A stretch of DNA of 64,000 nt from Balamuthia mandrillaris (GCA_031835245.1 JAVKOQ010000202.1:1-64000), one strand, 5' to 3'; shown: positions 42,083 to 55,800, numbered from the stretch's first letter. Numbers and translations are program-made. The notes: generated by a model not told the origin, from the sequence alone.

Positions 42083-45000
42083 TCAACCAAGAAGGAGTCT
42101 ATCCAACTCTCCTTTGAGGAACCGGTTCTCGCTCTCCAGTTCTTCCACTTCGGCTTGCAATTCCATCACTTGCTCTGAGAGTTGCTCCATGATGCGCTCC
42201 TGGTCGGGAGAGAGCAACGGCCCCACTCGTTCTTGCTCTTGTTGAACGTGCGACAATTTCGCTTCTTTGTTGAACGTTCGTATCTCTCTCGACATTCTTT
42301 GACGAGCTTTATACAAACAAACAAACAAAACAGTTAGAAACATAACAAGACTAGAAAAAGACAAAGAAGTGGTTACTTGGTTCTAAAAGATTGGGTCGGC
42401 TTCGATCGACGGTTTTGGCGGCCCGGAGCCACCCTTTGTCGAATGTTTCGAGATGATTCAGGTGAATCGACTTTTGGTCTTCCTCTGTTTATCACATTAG
42501 TCGCTTCTATCAAACAAGCAAACGAGAAAAGAAGAAAGAAGATGACGTAAAACAAACCAGGAAGATTATCTTCAATCTCAGCCAATCGAGCCAACACATG
42601 CTTCCTCATTGGCCTCGCTGTGGGATCGATGCTGCAACAATCCTCCGCCAACCGTAAGAAGCCCGATGGGGTGTCCTCCGGCACTAAAGGCCACATTCTC
42701 CTCATATCCAACGAATAGCCCGCATCGCTGTTCCTGTGAAACTCTCTCTCTGCCTGTTTTCTGGTGATGACCTCGAAGAAGAGGATGCCGAGACTGAAGA
42801 TGTCGGCGCGTTGGTCGTGACGCTCTCCTAACATGACTTCAGGGGCTAACCACACGCATTCGTTGTTGATGTTGTTATTTGTGTTGAGGCGGAGGAAGGA
42901 TCCGTCCTCTTCGAGGCGACGAGCGAAGGCAAAGTTTATAAGTTTTGTGTGAAGAGTTGGAGTCACCTAAGTTGATTTTGTGTCAGCAAAAGGAATGAGA
43001 GTATTGACGAGGGGAAGAGAGCATAAGAGTCATAGAAGAGTGAAGGCGAACCAGAATGTTGCGAGACTTGATGTCACGATGAAGAATGTTCTTTGAATGC
43101 AGAAAGGCCACAGCTTCGGCCACACTTTTCGCCAGTTCAATTCTCATCCGCCAACTTGCGACAAAGAAGTGAGTCATTCCTTGATACTGCTTGCATTGAA
43201 ACAAGAGAAGAAACGAACCTTAGTTTTTTGCTTTCATCAACCAGCAATCGATTGAGATTCGAGTGAAAGGTTGGTTCTGTGACCAGATACAAATCCTTTT
43301 GGTTGTATGTGAACCCGAAGCATTGCTGTATCGCTGCATGCCGTATCGCCCTGTTCATATGACGAAGAAATTGATGAATAAATAGTAATCACGTTCAAGA
43401 AGAGGAAGAAGAAGACTAAGCAGGAGAGAAGAACAATAAGAAGGAGAAACCAAGAAGAACTAGAACAAGAAGAATGATGAATGAATAAAAAGGAAGAAAA
43501 GAAATAAATAAATGAAGGAAGAAGTTCATACGCAAGAGAGGATATCTCTTTTTCCAACGCATCTACTTCCTCATGGAGCTCCTTGTTACCAACCGACAAC
43601 AAAAACTTGACCAAGACAGCGCTTCCGCGATAAATCGCCTCCATGAGGCTTCTCGGCGCGTCTTCCTCCTCTTCGTCATCATCCTCTCCTCTGATTCTCG
43701 TTGTTGCTGCTCTTCTTTTCGCTTCCAAAGAAGAAGAAAACAGAATATCTTCCCAACGAAGTCTCCAAGTTTCGACTGAAATACGTCTTGAAGTGATTGC
43801 TGGCGTTGTTATTGGTGTTGTTGCGACTTGACGAGGAGTTGAAGAAACGCTCGAACCAGAAGAAGGATCTCCACTTCCTCCACTTTGATGATGAATAACA
43901 TTCGTATTGGAGTTATTCAATGAAGATGAAGAGGCCATTTCCAAATCGTTTTCTATCTTTCCTATGAGCTGTTTGTAGCGCCTCAACAAGAACTTGAGCT
44001 GCTCTTTCTTCTCGTGTTGCGTTGGACAAGCTCCGTCCTTCAGTCGATACAGCTGAAACTGTTTATGAATGTCCTCCTCCTGCTTCAGTATCCGTTCAAT
44101 AGCCGCTCCATATACATCTCCACCATTGTAGACAGACATTCCTCCGCTTTGTGACAGTGGTTCTGTTGCTGACGAAGAAGAGGGTGATGATGCCGTTGTT
44201 GTTGATGTTTTGCTTCCTCTGCGACGACCGAGGATTTCGGATCGAGGTGTTCCATCTTTCATGTATTGCTTTTCTTTCTCTTTCTCTTTCTCCTTTTCTT
44301 TCTCTTCGTTGATCACCAATAACCCTCCTGCGCTTTTACAAAGGCGCGTCGCCATTTCGGAGGACATCCAACTCGTGCTGTGAAAGTTGTCTCCGCTCGA
44401 AGCCAAAGCAGTGTTTGCGGAAGAGGAAGCGACTAAAGCGTTGGAATCATTGCAGTCCGCTTCGTTGCTTTCTAAAACTTCGGCGTCTTCACGTCCACTT
44501 CCCTTGCCGGAAGAAGAGAGAACAAGCTTGCCATCTACCATGTTGTTTGTGGCACTTTCTTCGCCTGACGAACCTGTCGCTGTTTCCTTGCCTGCTTTGG
44601 TTGCCCCAAAAATGAGAGAAGAGAAAAAACAAGAGGGAGACAACGAGAACAAGCCGCGAGAGAAGTGCGGGTTGGGGAAACACAAACCAAGGCGGTATAG
44701 CCTAGCAGTTCGTTCGTCATCCGAATGAATGCCACCAGTTTGTATAAGCGTACCAAGTGAAGGAGTGCCCATAAATCGTTTCGGCAAAGCAGCTGCGATG
44801 CTAACATCCAAAGCAGCAACATTCGTTGGTATTGCTTCACTTTCTGTTCTATCTCCTCCAACATCTACACCATCATCTAGGAATGGAGGTGGAGGAAAGG
44901 TTCCTTCGCCATGAAAAGTATTGCTTCTTGGTCGTGTGAAGCCTGCTCCAAAGTCAAAGCGACTTGAAGAAGAAGAAAGGCCTCCCCTTTGCGGAAGTAG

Positions 45001-48000
45001 TCCACCATCTTCCAACTTAGTGTTATTCATTTTTGGAGAGGAAAGAAGAGGAGAGATGGTTCCATTGTTATTGGCGCTCTGTTGTAACTGTTCTTTCTGT
45101 TTGCTCCGTTCTTTCTCGACCTTCGCCAATTCTTTCCGCCGTTCCTTCTCCCTTTCCTTGTGCAGTCTCCTCATTTCTTCCTCCATCTTCTTCTGTTGAC
45201 GACGTATCTCCTCCTGATCCTCTTCCACCTCCTTCAGTAGCTTCTCCATCTCTTTCTTCCTCCTCCTATCCTCTTTCTTAAGTTTCTTTTTCTTCCTCTT
45301 TTTTTCATCCGCCAAGGACTTGTCCTTGCTCCTCCTTCCTCCTCCGCTACTTCCACTTCCATCTCCCATATTTCCTCCGAGCATGCCTAAGACCCCCACT
45401 CCAGCTCCCGATGCTCCATCCTCTTCGAAAGAGAGCACTAGCGATGGAGATGGCAACAACATCTTTGTTTTCTCCTCTCGTTCCGTTAACATCTGTTCTG
45501 TCGAAGGAGACACTGAGTCAAGAGGTAAAGGAGAGAGCAACAGGTTGTGTTGCAACGAATTCGCTTCGGAAGCCGACATTCCAAAGCTTTTGCTTCGTGG
45601 TCTTCCTCCCCCTCCAACTTGTTGATGATGGCTTGCTCTATGGTTGCTATGAACGAAAAGAGCTTCCAAGTTTGTGTTGGAGGATGAAGGCGTTGATGTC
45701 AAGGATTCGATGGAGCTCTTTCGGAGGCTGCCCATCACTCTCTTTTCTTTCTTTCGAAGTTTGGCCTGTCTCTTCCTCTCCTTTTCCTTCTGCTTCTGAA
45801 CTTCTTTGAAGGAACGTGCTTGTGGCGGTTCCGTCGTTCTCAGGAATTGCAAAAAGTTCATGTCTTCCACTTCCTTAAACGTTGTTATCTCTTCCGTTGT
45901 TCTTCCTTCGACCCGTTGTTCTTCCCTCTTCCTCTCCTTGTCTCGCTTGTTCTCAAACCGGGACTTTATCTGTCTCCATCCTAACAACGGCGAACTCGTC
46001 TTTTGTTTCTCTTTGTTCTCTCTGTTGCTGCCATTGTTGCTTTCTTGTTGTGGTTCGTCATCATTTGTTGCTGATCGTTTTCTTCCTCCTTTTTGTTGGT
46101 GTTCTCCTCCTTCTCCTTTTCCTTGTTCTTTGCTCATCACATGAGAGGAGATGGAAGACTCGCTTCTGGACCTCGGAGGAAGGAACTCTGCCTCTCCTCC
46201 TCCAACTTGGTAGCTGGCAGAACTTTTGTAAATGGCTGAACTGGTTGAAGAGGAAGCAGTTAGAAGAAAGTCGTGTTCAGCGTTATTGTCCTCGACCAGC
46301 TCTTCGCCCAAAGAACGAGAGCGAGACCGAGGAACAGCGCCGATGGAAGCCCCGTTTCGGAGTTCATAGGAGTTGCTCCGTTTGTGTCGTGTCGCTCCTT
46401 TTCTTCTTCGTTGTGAGGCGGAGGAAGAGGTTTTGCCGCCCGCTTTTCCTCTTCTTTTCCTCCTTCGGCTTTGTTGTTCTTCCCCAGCTCGTTCCATCAC
46501 AGTTTGCTCCTTTGCACTGTTCGTGGTTTCGCGTTCCTTTTGCGTTCTCCGTTCGTTGCTCTTTTTCATCACCATTCTCTTTTGGTGTTTGTTCTTTTTG
46601 ATGGTGCGAAGCGGAGAGGAAGAAGAAGGTGAAGCATTCCCTCCATCTCTTTCTCTCTTCAAGTTTTGTGATGTCGAGGATGAGTTCGATGCCTTCGTTG
46701 CAAAAGAAACAGAAGGAGAAGAATGCAGCAAAGCTGAAGAAGCGTGCGAGGATGAAGAAGACGCTCTGCGTGAGTTTTTGGATAGAGTGGGAGAGGACAC
46801 GGAAAGAGAGGAATGTGAAGAAGTGGCAGCAACTGAAGAAGCAGAGGCAAGAGCCGAAGAAGATAAAACTGGGGTGGAAGAAGAGAGCTTTCTAGCTCTA
46901 TCAGTAGAAATAGGAGTTGGGACATTATGCCAAGTAAACTCTTGATCTGCATCTCTTACCCCTTCGTCTTCTTCTTCACCATCTTCAGAAAGGTCCTCAT
47001 CAGAGTCAGACGAATGAGTGCTACTATAAAGGGTCTCTTCGTCTTCGCCATCATCTTCTGCTACCTCGCCTTCTTTATCTATCTCCTCTCCATAGAGAGG
47101 GTTGGTCAGAAGGTCAGAAGGAGGAGCTGGCGGACTACTTGCCGAACGTGTCACTCTCGTTAACACTGGTCCGCCAACATCAAAGCCAGCAGAAGCAGAA
47201 GCAAATGGGGCTGCTCTTCTTCTTACTCCTCCGCCATCAACTTGGTGAAGAGGAGGGAGGAAAGAATGCTTTTGAGCCAGAAACAATGTCTTTCGGTGAT
47301 TGATCTCCTCTTTGGAGCGTTGAATCTTTTCTTTGTCCTCTTCGCTCAAGTTCGTCATCGAGTTGGTCATCTCATCCCTCTTCGAGTTTAGTATAAGTAA
47401 GTTGATGTTGAGCGCCATGCTTGCTTGGGGACTTCTCGTTCGAACTTCAGCAATAAAAGAAGTCGCGGGAGGTGATACAAAAGAAGAAGAAGAGGTAGGT
47501 GAGGAGGGACGAATGTTGGGAGGAGAAGGAGCAGAAGCAGGGGAAGAAGTAGACGAAGAAGAGGTATGATGAACGAGATCTCTTCTTCTGAGTTCGAGAC
47601 GACCCTCAGACTCTTCTCTCCATCGTCGAAGTTCTGCAATCTCCATCTCTTTTCGTCTGCTTCGGCCTCGTCGTCGTTTATGCTTCTGCCGCGGTTTTGA
47701 CTTTGTGGTTCTAGAGGAAGCGCGGGACAGAGGGGACGAAGGAGGCAATACAATGGAGGAAGGAGCGATGGAGAACAGCCGCCTCACCTCTCCTTCTCCT
47801 TCGGTCTCCGTCTCTGTCTCGGTCTCCGTTTCTGTCTCGGTATCAGAGTAATCCTTTATCGCTGTCATTGTTGCCTTCTGCGCAGAAGTTGAAGAATGAT
47901 GCTTTCGCTCTGTTTCATCTTCATAATCTTCATCTACGAGAGAATAAGGAGCTGATGATGAGGGTACAGCGATGGAATATCTTCGTTCGATGTATAACGG

Positions 48001-51000
48001 CTGTTCTCTCTCTACGCTCTCGTCCATAGCATTTAATAGATGCTCATTAAGCTTGGCGGAAAGTCTTCTTGCAGCCCTTATTGAAGGTGGAGAAGGATTT
48101 CTATCATTACCTCCTTCTGCTCTCTTTTTCATACCAAGCGAAGATGAGAGGACATCACGATCACGAATACTCGCTTTCAACTCTACAGAACTGCCAGCGC
48201 TCTTTGCTCTTCGACGAGAGTGGTGTTGTGTTACTTTGTCGTTGTAAGGGAAAAACGATAGCTTTCTGCGTTCGTTGATGACTTGTAGGGAGGAAGTGAT
48301 GAAGAAGGAGCCATTGGATTGAACGCGAGGCAGGTTGACATCGTCCACGTTCTCCATGATGAGGCGCAGCTCCATTTCTTTGGCATCTCTCAGAACTCTG
48401 TCTTCCAACTCTTTCAACATTCGTTCCTCGTTTTGAAGATGATGAAGGTGATTTGCTTCGTTCTCTATGGGAACAGTTGTTGGTGTTGTTGCTTTTCTTT
48501 GTTCTGCTTCGTCATTCACTTCTTCTTTCTCTTTTTTCTTTTCCACATCTTCCTCCTTCCTCTCAATGGCAGTAGTAGGAGGAAGGGGAGGAGAAGGTTC
48601 TCTCCATATCTCGATCTCTTGACCACCTTCTATAACAACCACTCGTTTGGTGTTGGGGCCATAAGGTTTTATAGGTCTAGGAACAAGCCCAGAGAGAGTT
48701 GTTGGAGAAGAAGAATCGTGTGAACGTTTTGACGAAGAAGGAGAAGAGGAAGATGTGGCATGTTTCCGAACTGGAGTGGAGAGAACGTGAAAGAAAGAGC
48801 CGGAGGAGCCTATTCGAGGTAGTAGTTTGCTGAAGCTGCCTCTTCGTTTGCAAAAGCGAGGTAGCTTTTCTTTCTTCGACTCGTTTCCACTCTCTTCCTG
48901 TAGCTTGCTTTGGCTATGTGAATTGCCGGAAGAAGAGTTGCTCCAGTCTTGACTTTTACATCTTTCTCGATGAGTAGTTGGTGTGCTTTGTTCTTCTTGT
49001 TCTTGTTCTTCACGTTGTTGTGGTTGATGCCGTTCTTCTTTTTCTTCTTCAATGATGGGAAGAAGTAATGTATTCTGCACTGATAAAGGCGAGCTTGTTG
49101 TTTTCGCTTTGTCTCTCAGCTGATGATTGTCGTCCTTCTCTTCTCGTTCTTTCTCCTTCTCTTTGCTTTCTTCTATCAACATTGTTGGCGTTTGGTCCTC
49201 CACAGCTTCTTCCTTTTTCTTTGGTTTGTCCTTTTTCGCTTTCTTCTTCTTCTTCGTCGCCTTCCTCTTTGTCTTTGCCTTCTTTGGTGTTGATGCTACT
49301 GCAGTAGGAGCGGAAGACGCCTCTTTGGTCGCCTTGGTCAGGTCATGCTTCACCTTCTTCACCTTCTTCTTTCTCTTCAACCGGTGTTGCATCTTCAGTT
49401 TAGAGTAAGCAGGGCTCTCCTCCAGGGCATCATCGCTGTCCGCAGAGTTGAGGATCTGCTCCAGAACGCTGCTGTTGCGACTGAGCCTTGCAAACTGTCT
49501 CGGAGCATCTATTTGCTGTTGCTTGATGGCTCTTTCTTCATCTCCTTCGTCCACTTCAGCTGGTTCTTCTTTGTCTTTCTCCTCCTCCTCCTCCTCCTCC
49601 TCATGTTGTGTTGTGATGGTTGGCTGCCTGGAGCGAGTAATGGTGGACGCCGGGCTCGGTATCTTGTCTCTGTCGCTGCTGCTTCCCGCTCCCGCTCCTG
49701 CTAACGTTCTTCTCGGCGACGGCAAAGGGGAGCCCTTCGTCTTTGTGGCCAACATAGGTGCTCCTCCAGGCAAACTCTTCTCTTCAGCTCCTTCGCCCTC
49801 TACTTCCCTTACTTCCTTCTTGTCAATGAGGTTGAGTGGATGGTGTTGAGGCGAGTCGCTGCCATCGACATGAACAGAGGACCTCCTGGACCGCGTTGTT
49901 ACGTCCTTGTAATGCTTTGTGTTGCTCTCTTCCCTCACCAGGGTGGCAGTGGACGCGCTCCGTCGTCGCCCGCTCCGAAGGATCCGCGAGGCCGTGCTGT
50001 GCTCCCTTTCCATCACTTCGCTCTCTTCTTCATGTCTTCCTTCCGGTTCTCCTTCTCTTTCTGAAGCGAGCCTGCCCTCTTCTTTGTCTTTAACCTCACT
50101 TGGGCCAAGAAGAAGGTCTCCTCCCTCGAGAACCGCTTTGTTGAGCAGCTGGCCGGTGCTGCGGCTCCGTGAACGCCTGGTGCGAGTGGTCGTTTCCTTT
50201 GCCCCATTCGTGCTGTTGTTATCGCTGCTCTGGGAGGTCACCAGCTCGTCCGTCTTTCTTCGTCTCCCCGTCGCCTTGGAGGAGCGAGGCGTGGTCGGCG
50301 TGGTTGCTCCTTCGCTGTTGCTCCCTCTTCTCTTTGTCCTCTTGCCATCTTTGTTGTTGCCATGCTGCTGCGAAGAAGGAGGAGCTCTTGGCGTGGACCC
50401 CAACGCGCCGTTGTTGCTTGTGCTGCTTCCTTCTGCTCCTTCGGTCGCTCGTCTTCTCTTGCGTGGAGTCTCCGCTTCTTTCTTGGTGGTGCTGCTCTTC
50501 TTCTGCTTTTGCTTCTTCTTCTTCTTCTTCCTGGGTTTCTCTGTATCGGCGTCCCCTTTGCTTTTGCTTCGCTTTGCGATCTTCTTTGAAGTTGCCGTGG
50601 GCGTTGCTGTTGAGGAAGTACCTTCCTCCTCCTCCTCTGTTGTCCCTTTCTTTTCTTCCTCGTTCGTGTCGTCGTCTGCACCTTCTTTCCTCCCACCCTT
50701 CTTCTTCTTCGTCGTCGTCCTCTTTTGAGCAGCAGTTCGAAACGCCTTCAGCGCTTCCGCGGACTGAGAGAACCGGCGGCTGGAGGAGGAGGCAAAAGAA
50801 GAGGAGGAGGGAGAAGCGGAACAAGACGAGGCGGCCGGCTGTTCTTGTTTGGGATGCTTCCGCCCTTCGGATGACTTTGACAACGAGGGAGAGGTGGAGG
50901 CGGAGGAGGAAGATGGCGACGGAGGCGGGGATGACAAGGAGGAATAGGGTGACGAAGAGGAGGAAGAAGAGGTCCGCCGTTCCTTCCTAGTGGAGGGCTC

Positions 51001-51595
51001 TCTTTCCCGTTCTTTCCCTCTTCCGCCGCTTGGACGACGAGCGGACAAAGGAGCGGAAGAGAGACGGGAGGACTCAGGAGGAGGTGAATGTGGAGAAGGA
51101 GACGCAGAGGGTGGAAGAGGAGGACCGAGCGGGGTCACGTGTTTGTACAGCTCTTGTTGCAGACGAGTCGAGTTGAGTTCGGAGCGTGAAAGAGACAGGA
51201 AAAGATCGAAAGGCTGGAGGGAAGGACAAAGCAAAGGTTAGCACGCGTCCACCGTAAGCGAGCTTAGAGCCTTCACAAACCTGACAACATGTTTTGGCAG
51301 CCTGGAGGACGGAGATGTCGCTAGGATACGACCCTTCTTTGTCCACATGCTTCTGTTCTACTTGGTCGTGGCTGATATGAAGTAGGATAAACAGCTCTTC
51401 GGCGTCTGACCCTTCCGGTGACGGCCATCGAAGGAAAGCAAAAGGGGCAGCCAGGGTGGTGGACTTCACAGCGGCAAGAAGGTAGTCCAAAGATGTTCCT
51501 TGCTTCAGCAACTGGAGTTGACGGAAACCGTTCTCCTTTCCCTCTCCCAGGAGACACCTGTTCAAAATGATGAAACGAGAATGGTGAAGACTTGG

Positions 51596-51636
<41 letters not shown>

Positions 51637-51773
51637 TGAGAGAGTGAGCGAGAGAAGGAGAGAGAGGTTTACCAAGTTGCTGTATTGTGTCGATACCTTC
51701 GGATTGACCGGACAGCTTCCTCCACTTCATTCGCAACAACTGCGGTACCCACCGGTGGTGTTTCGTCGGTCAT
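42083..51773 (-). CDS. giant low-complexity protein with C-terminal TKL-like kinase domain, DFG altered
   Basis: About nine exons, ~2,850 residues, ATG at 51773 (MTDETPPVGTAVVANEVEEA). Exon 2 is a conserved-looking unknown segment (ENGFRQLQLLKQGTSLDYLLAAVKS...HISHDQVEQKHVDKEG). One exon of ~6.5 kb (51215 to ~44680) codes for disordered Lys/Ser/Glu/Arg sequence. The kinase follows: Y-R-G-S-A-V-L-V-K-F-L (Lys present, Gly loop weak), H-R-D-I-K-S-R-N-I-L-V (intact), L-I-N-F-A-F-A-R-R where DFG should be, W-L-A-P-E-V-M, D-I-F-S-L-G-I-L-F-F-E-V-I-T and an alpha-I region (R-P-M-R-K-H-V). A C-terminal coiled coil ends at L-D-R-L-L-L-G. Replacement of DFG by NFA removes the Mg-binding Asp, so it is likely a pseudokinase or atypical kinase. 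Confidence 0.8.
51601..51630. repeat. (GA)n in intron 1 of the giant kinase-like gene
   Basis: About 15 GA dinucleotides. Reads CT on the sense strand of this minus-strand gene. Confidence 0.85.
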
Positions 51774-51854
51774 CTTGTTCCAGTTTCAGTACCGCTCAGA
51801 AAAACTGCGCCCCATCCGAAACAAAAACAATCTACGAGTAGTCCCTTCTTCCCT

Positions 51855-51857
<3 letters not shown>

Positions 51858-51934
<77 letters not shown>
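51858..51934. repeat. (CT)n microsatellite in divergent intergenic region
   Basis: About 37 CT dinucleotides, nearly perfect, between the divergent starts. Confidence 0.95.
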
Positions 51935-51937
<3 letters not shown>

Positions 51938-52259
51938 CTCCCCTCTCCTCTCGTTTGCTAGTTTCTTTATGGCCGCCCTCCTCAAGCCAGTACAGTTTGT
52001 CCAACAACTCCTTCTCTTCGCTCCAACGGTCGTTTCTGTTTGTTTTTTGCTTGTTTCTTGTTGTCCCCCACTATAAAAAAAGGTCCCCATATTACACACA
52101 GCACCAACCTGTTATCCGATGAAACGACGCGCTGCCCAGCACAACCAAAATTAGGATAGCCAACATTCCACAAATTCCACTGTCTTGATCGTAGTTTAGA
52201 TCACTTGTGTCGATCATCCAATGAAAATTCATAGAATGAGGTAAGGAAGATCCTTACAC

Positions 52260-52344
52260 GAAAGTTCGCAGAAAGTTCGGATGTCCACAGAAATACCTCC
52301 GGAAGCTTCCGCCAAAACAAAAACAAAAAAAAAACGTTCTAGAA
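52260..52344. promoter_or_regulatory. cluster of heat-shock-element-like inverted GAA/TTC pairs
   Basis: Four inverted pairs with 2-bp spacing lie within 85 bp: GAAAGTTC at 52260-52267 and 52271-52278, GAAGCTTC at 52302-52309, and TTCTAGAA at 52337-52344. HSF trimers bind alternating GAA/TTC units spaced by 2 bp. The cluster is ~520 bp from the Nup98 ATG and ~490 bp from the kinase-like ATG. Function is inferred. Confidence 0.4.
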
Positions 52345-52865
52345 GCAAAACGAGGCTTTCTGCTACACCAAAAAAACAAAAAGGATCACACCTCTTCCGT
52401 AGCGAACAAACAGAGAGAGTACGTCCCTGTTCTCCCCCCTTTTTACTTCTTGTTTTTTTTTCTTTGCACCGCTTTGCCGAAAAACATCTTCAACTTTTCT
52501 CTCTCTCTTTGGCAACTCACTCCTTCCTTCCCCCTCTATTTATTTCTCGTTGTTGGAAATAAATAGTCAAATAAAAATAAACGCAAGTTTGTTTTTTTTT
52601 TAATCCTCACAAGGAGCACATCTTCTCTTTTCATCCTTTCCCCTCCCATTGTCTCTCCTCCTCCGCCCTTTTATAAATATAAGCTAACCGAAAGATCTTA
52701 ACAAAAAAGAGGGAAAAAGAGAACAAAGTAGAATTAAGTGAGAAAGCATAAAGTTTTTTTTCAACCAACAGCGAGAACAAAACAAAAAAAGGAAAGGGCT
52801 CTGCAACAGAGAGCGAAATCGATTCTTCTTCTTCATTTGAAAACACAACACACAGCACAGCACAA

Positions 52866-55800
52866 ATGTTTGGCAGCACTTCGTTTGGAGGTGGCGGCGG
52901 TGGGGGCGGCGGTTTGTTTGGCGGCGGTGGGGGTGGTACACAACCCGCCTTTGGCTCCGCCTTTAGCACACCCGGCACCACCTCCACCTCCTCGCCCTTC
53001 ACCTTTGGAGCTTCCACTGGCAGCGCTTTTGGTACGTCTTCTATGTCTTATCCTCTCTTTTTCTCCTCTCTCCTTTTTCTTCTCTCTTTCTCTCTCTCTC
53101 TCTTCTCTCTCTCTCCCTCTCTTCCTCTCTCCCTTTCTTTGTTTGCTAACATACTGGTTTAACAACAATAGGAGCTCCCCAATCAAGCCCGTTTGGAGGT
53201 ACAACAGGAGCAGCAAGCGGCGGAGGATCTTCGATCTTTGGCGCTCCCAGCACTTCCACCACCTCTGGCTTTGGACAAACAGGTGGCGGCCTCTTTGGCG
53301 GCGGTGCCACCGGCGGGACCACCTCCTCTCTCTTTGGGGGAGGTGCCACCAGCACCACACCCGGCACTAGCTCTGGCGGCTTTGCGTTCTCCGGTTCTAC
53401 TCCCTCTTTTGGAGGATTTGGAGGAGGCGGAGCCACGACGAGCACTTTTGGAGGAGGCGCGGCCTTTGGAGCGGCGACCAAGGGCACTGGCACTCCCAAG
53501 TTTGAACCTACAACGGTATGTAAACTTTTACTCTTCTGCTTTGGTTTTTATTTCTTTTGCTCACTCTTTTCTCTCTTTCTGTATTTAGATGAAAGATCCA
53601 CAAAATGGTACAATGTACATTCAAAACGTGTCGGCGATGCCAGCCTACCAAACCAAGTCCTTTGAGGAACTTCGCTTTGAGGACTATTCAATGGGTCGCA
53701 AAGGAGGTGGCACGGGCGCCGCTGTCACCACTGGCGGTTCCATCTTTGGCGGCACCACCACTCCCTCCACTACCACTGGCTCTTCTCTCTTTGGAGGCGG
53801 CGGAGGTTTTGGCACCGGCACCACCAGCACCACTGGCTCTTCGCTCTTTGGCGGAGCTCCTTCCACCACAGGTTCTTCTCTCTTTGGTGGCGGTGGCACA
53901 ACAACAGCAGGCGCAAGCACATCGCTCTTTGGTGGTGGTGGAACCAGTGGCGGCAGTTCCCTCTTTGGAGCGCTGTCAGCAGGAACTGCTCCCGCCTTTG
54001 GGGGCAGCTCATTGTTTGGTGGAACTCCTTCCACCACTACCACCACTGGGTCTTCTCTCTTTGGAACGCCTTCCACCACTACTACCACTGGCTCTTCTCT
54101 CTTTGGCGGCGGAGGCGGCACAACAGCAGCTCCTTCCGCTGGCTTTACCTTTGGCGCACCTTCCACTACTCCGTCTACTGGTGGGGGCTTTGCTTTCGGT
54201 GGCACTTCTGGCGGCACCGGTTCGTCTCTCTTTGGAGCTACACCCTCTGCCACTACTACCACTGGATCTTCTCTCTTCGGCGGCGGTGGAGCGACCACAG
54301 GAACTTCCCTATTTGGCGGGGGTGGTACGACTGGCGGCTTTGGCGCCACTGGTGGCACCACCGGTGGCTTGTTTGGAGCGAAGCCCGCAACAACCACTAC
54401 AGGCTCTTCTCTCTTTGGCACGCCTTCTACCACTACCACTGGATCATCTCTCTTTGGCGCTGCCCCATCCACAACCACACCCACCACCGGTGGAACTTCC
54501 TTTGGCTCTCTCTTTGGCGCACCGTCCACTACGACATCTGCCACTTCCACTCTTGGCGGCGGCTCTTCCTTGTTTGGTGGAACCACCTTTGGCGCAACTG
54601 GTGGCACCACAGGAGGAACCTCCTCTCTCTTTGGCGGAACCTCTGGCACCACAGGAGGACTACTAGGCGGCGGAGGAAGCTCTCTCTTTGGCACCCCTTC
54701 CTCTCTCAGTGGTGGTACCGGCACTTCTCTCTTTGGCACCCCGGCAGCGACCACCGCAGCGACCGCCACTGTCCCCGCGCCTACCATTGGCGCAGATCCC
54801 TTTGGCCACATTCCATCGCTCTCTCCCGCTCGGGGCACTTCTTCTGCTTCCACTGCTGCTGCCATCAGCTCTCTCCGTTCTCCCTCCAAGCGAGGCGGAA
54901 CTCCCTCTGGTGGCAAAGCCATGCCTCACTATAAGCTTACCCCACGCTCCGCCGCCAAGATCAAGCCTAGAGGATATCTCGCTTCCGCTACAGGTGGCGC
55001 TGGAGGAGCAGCTGCCGGCAAAGGGGGATTGTTGGCTCGCACAGCTGGCATCTTTGATGAGCTAGCCGCAGGCGGAGCGGAACGAGCAGGATTGGGAGTT
55101 GGCGTTGCCGCTGGTGCTGAGGGTAAGGCAGTGACAGCGACTCCAGAGATTTTCCAGTCTCGTTTGAAGCTGGTGATAGATTCATCTGGGGAGATGCCGG
55201 AAGTGACCGCCCCTACCTCTCGTGCAGCAGCAAGTGCTCGACAGCAACGCGAACGGGAACAACAACCTTCTTCTCCTTATCAACAAATGTATCCTTCTCT
55301 TCAAGCTGAGAAAGAAAAGGAGAAAGAGAAGGAAAGCTTATCGGCCGCTACCATTCGGCAAGAGCGTGAACGACGAGATGCAGCTGCTCCTACTACTCGC
55401 CCACAACAACCACCTGCAGTAAACTTGACAACTCCGGGCGGTACTACCACCACCAAAGTTCCTGCAGCCAAACCATCTTCTCCTCAAGAACAACAACCCC
55501 CACAACTCACTCCAAAGAAAGTAACGCCACGGCGAGTGGAACCCGGCAGCGTTCTTCGTGATCCCTTCAAACGTCAACAACAACACCCAGAGACAACCAC
55601 CATAGAAGAAGACGAGGTCATGTCCTCTTACGATGAATTCTACAGCCGACACGTCTCGGGCGGCGGAGCGGCAACGGAAAAGGACCTCAACTTCAACGCC
55701 ACCGACCGAAATCTGCCCATCCTCACCAAGCCGGACTATTACACGGTGCCCAGCATGGCCGAGCTGCGAAGGATGCACCCCGCCCAGCTGCGAGCCGTTC

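Larger units (their letters stand above)
51774..52865. other. 1.1-kb divergent intergenic region
   Basis: Between the head-to-head starts of the kinase-like and Nup98 genes. It holds (CT)n at 51858-51934 and a cluster of heat-shock-element-like sites at 52260-52344. It also holds a short basic ORF at 52281-52562 (MSTEIPPEASAKTKTKKKRS...) with a possible donor after E-R (GTACGT) that I cannot extend into a gene. Confidence 0.5.

Noticed and set aside
52281-52562. Basic ORF MSTEIPPEASAKTKTKKKRS
   Set aside because: Possible first exon with a GTACGT donor, but no second exon could be joined. It lies over the heat-shock-like cluster. Recorded only as part of the gap.
53605-54666. Plus-strand Leu/Ala/Pro-rich ORF of 353 residues
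   Set aside because: Shifted frame of the same FG repeats. The FG frame carries GLEBS and the C-terminal domain.
53684-54922. Minus-strand 412-residue Pro/Val-rich ORF
   Set aside because: Antisense of the Nup98 FG-repeat exon. The periodic composition produces an open frame by chance.
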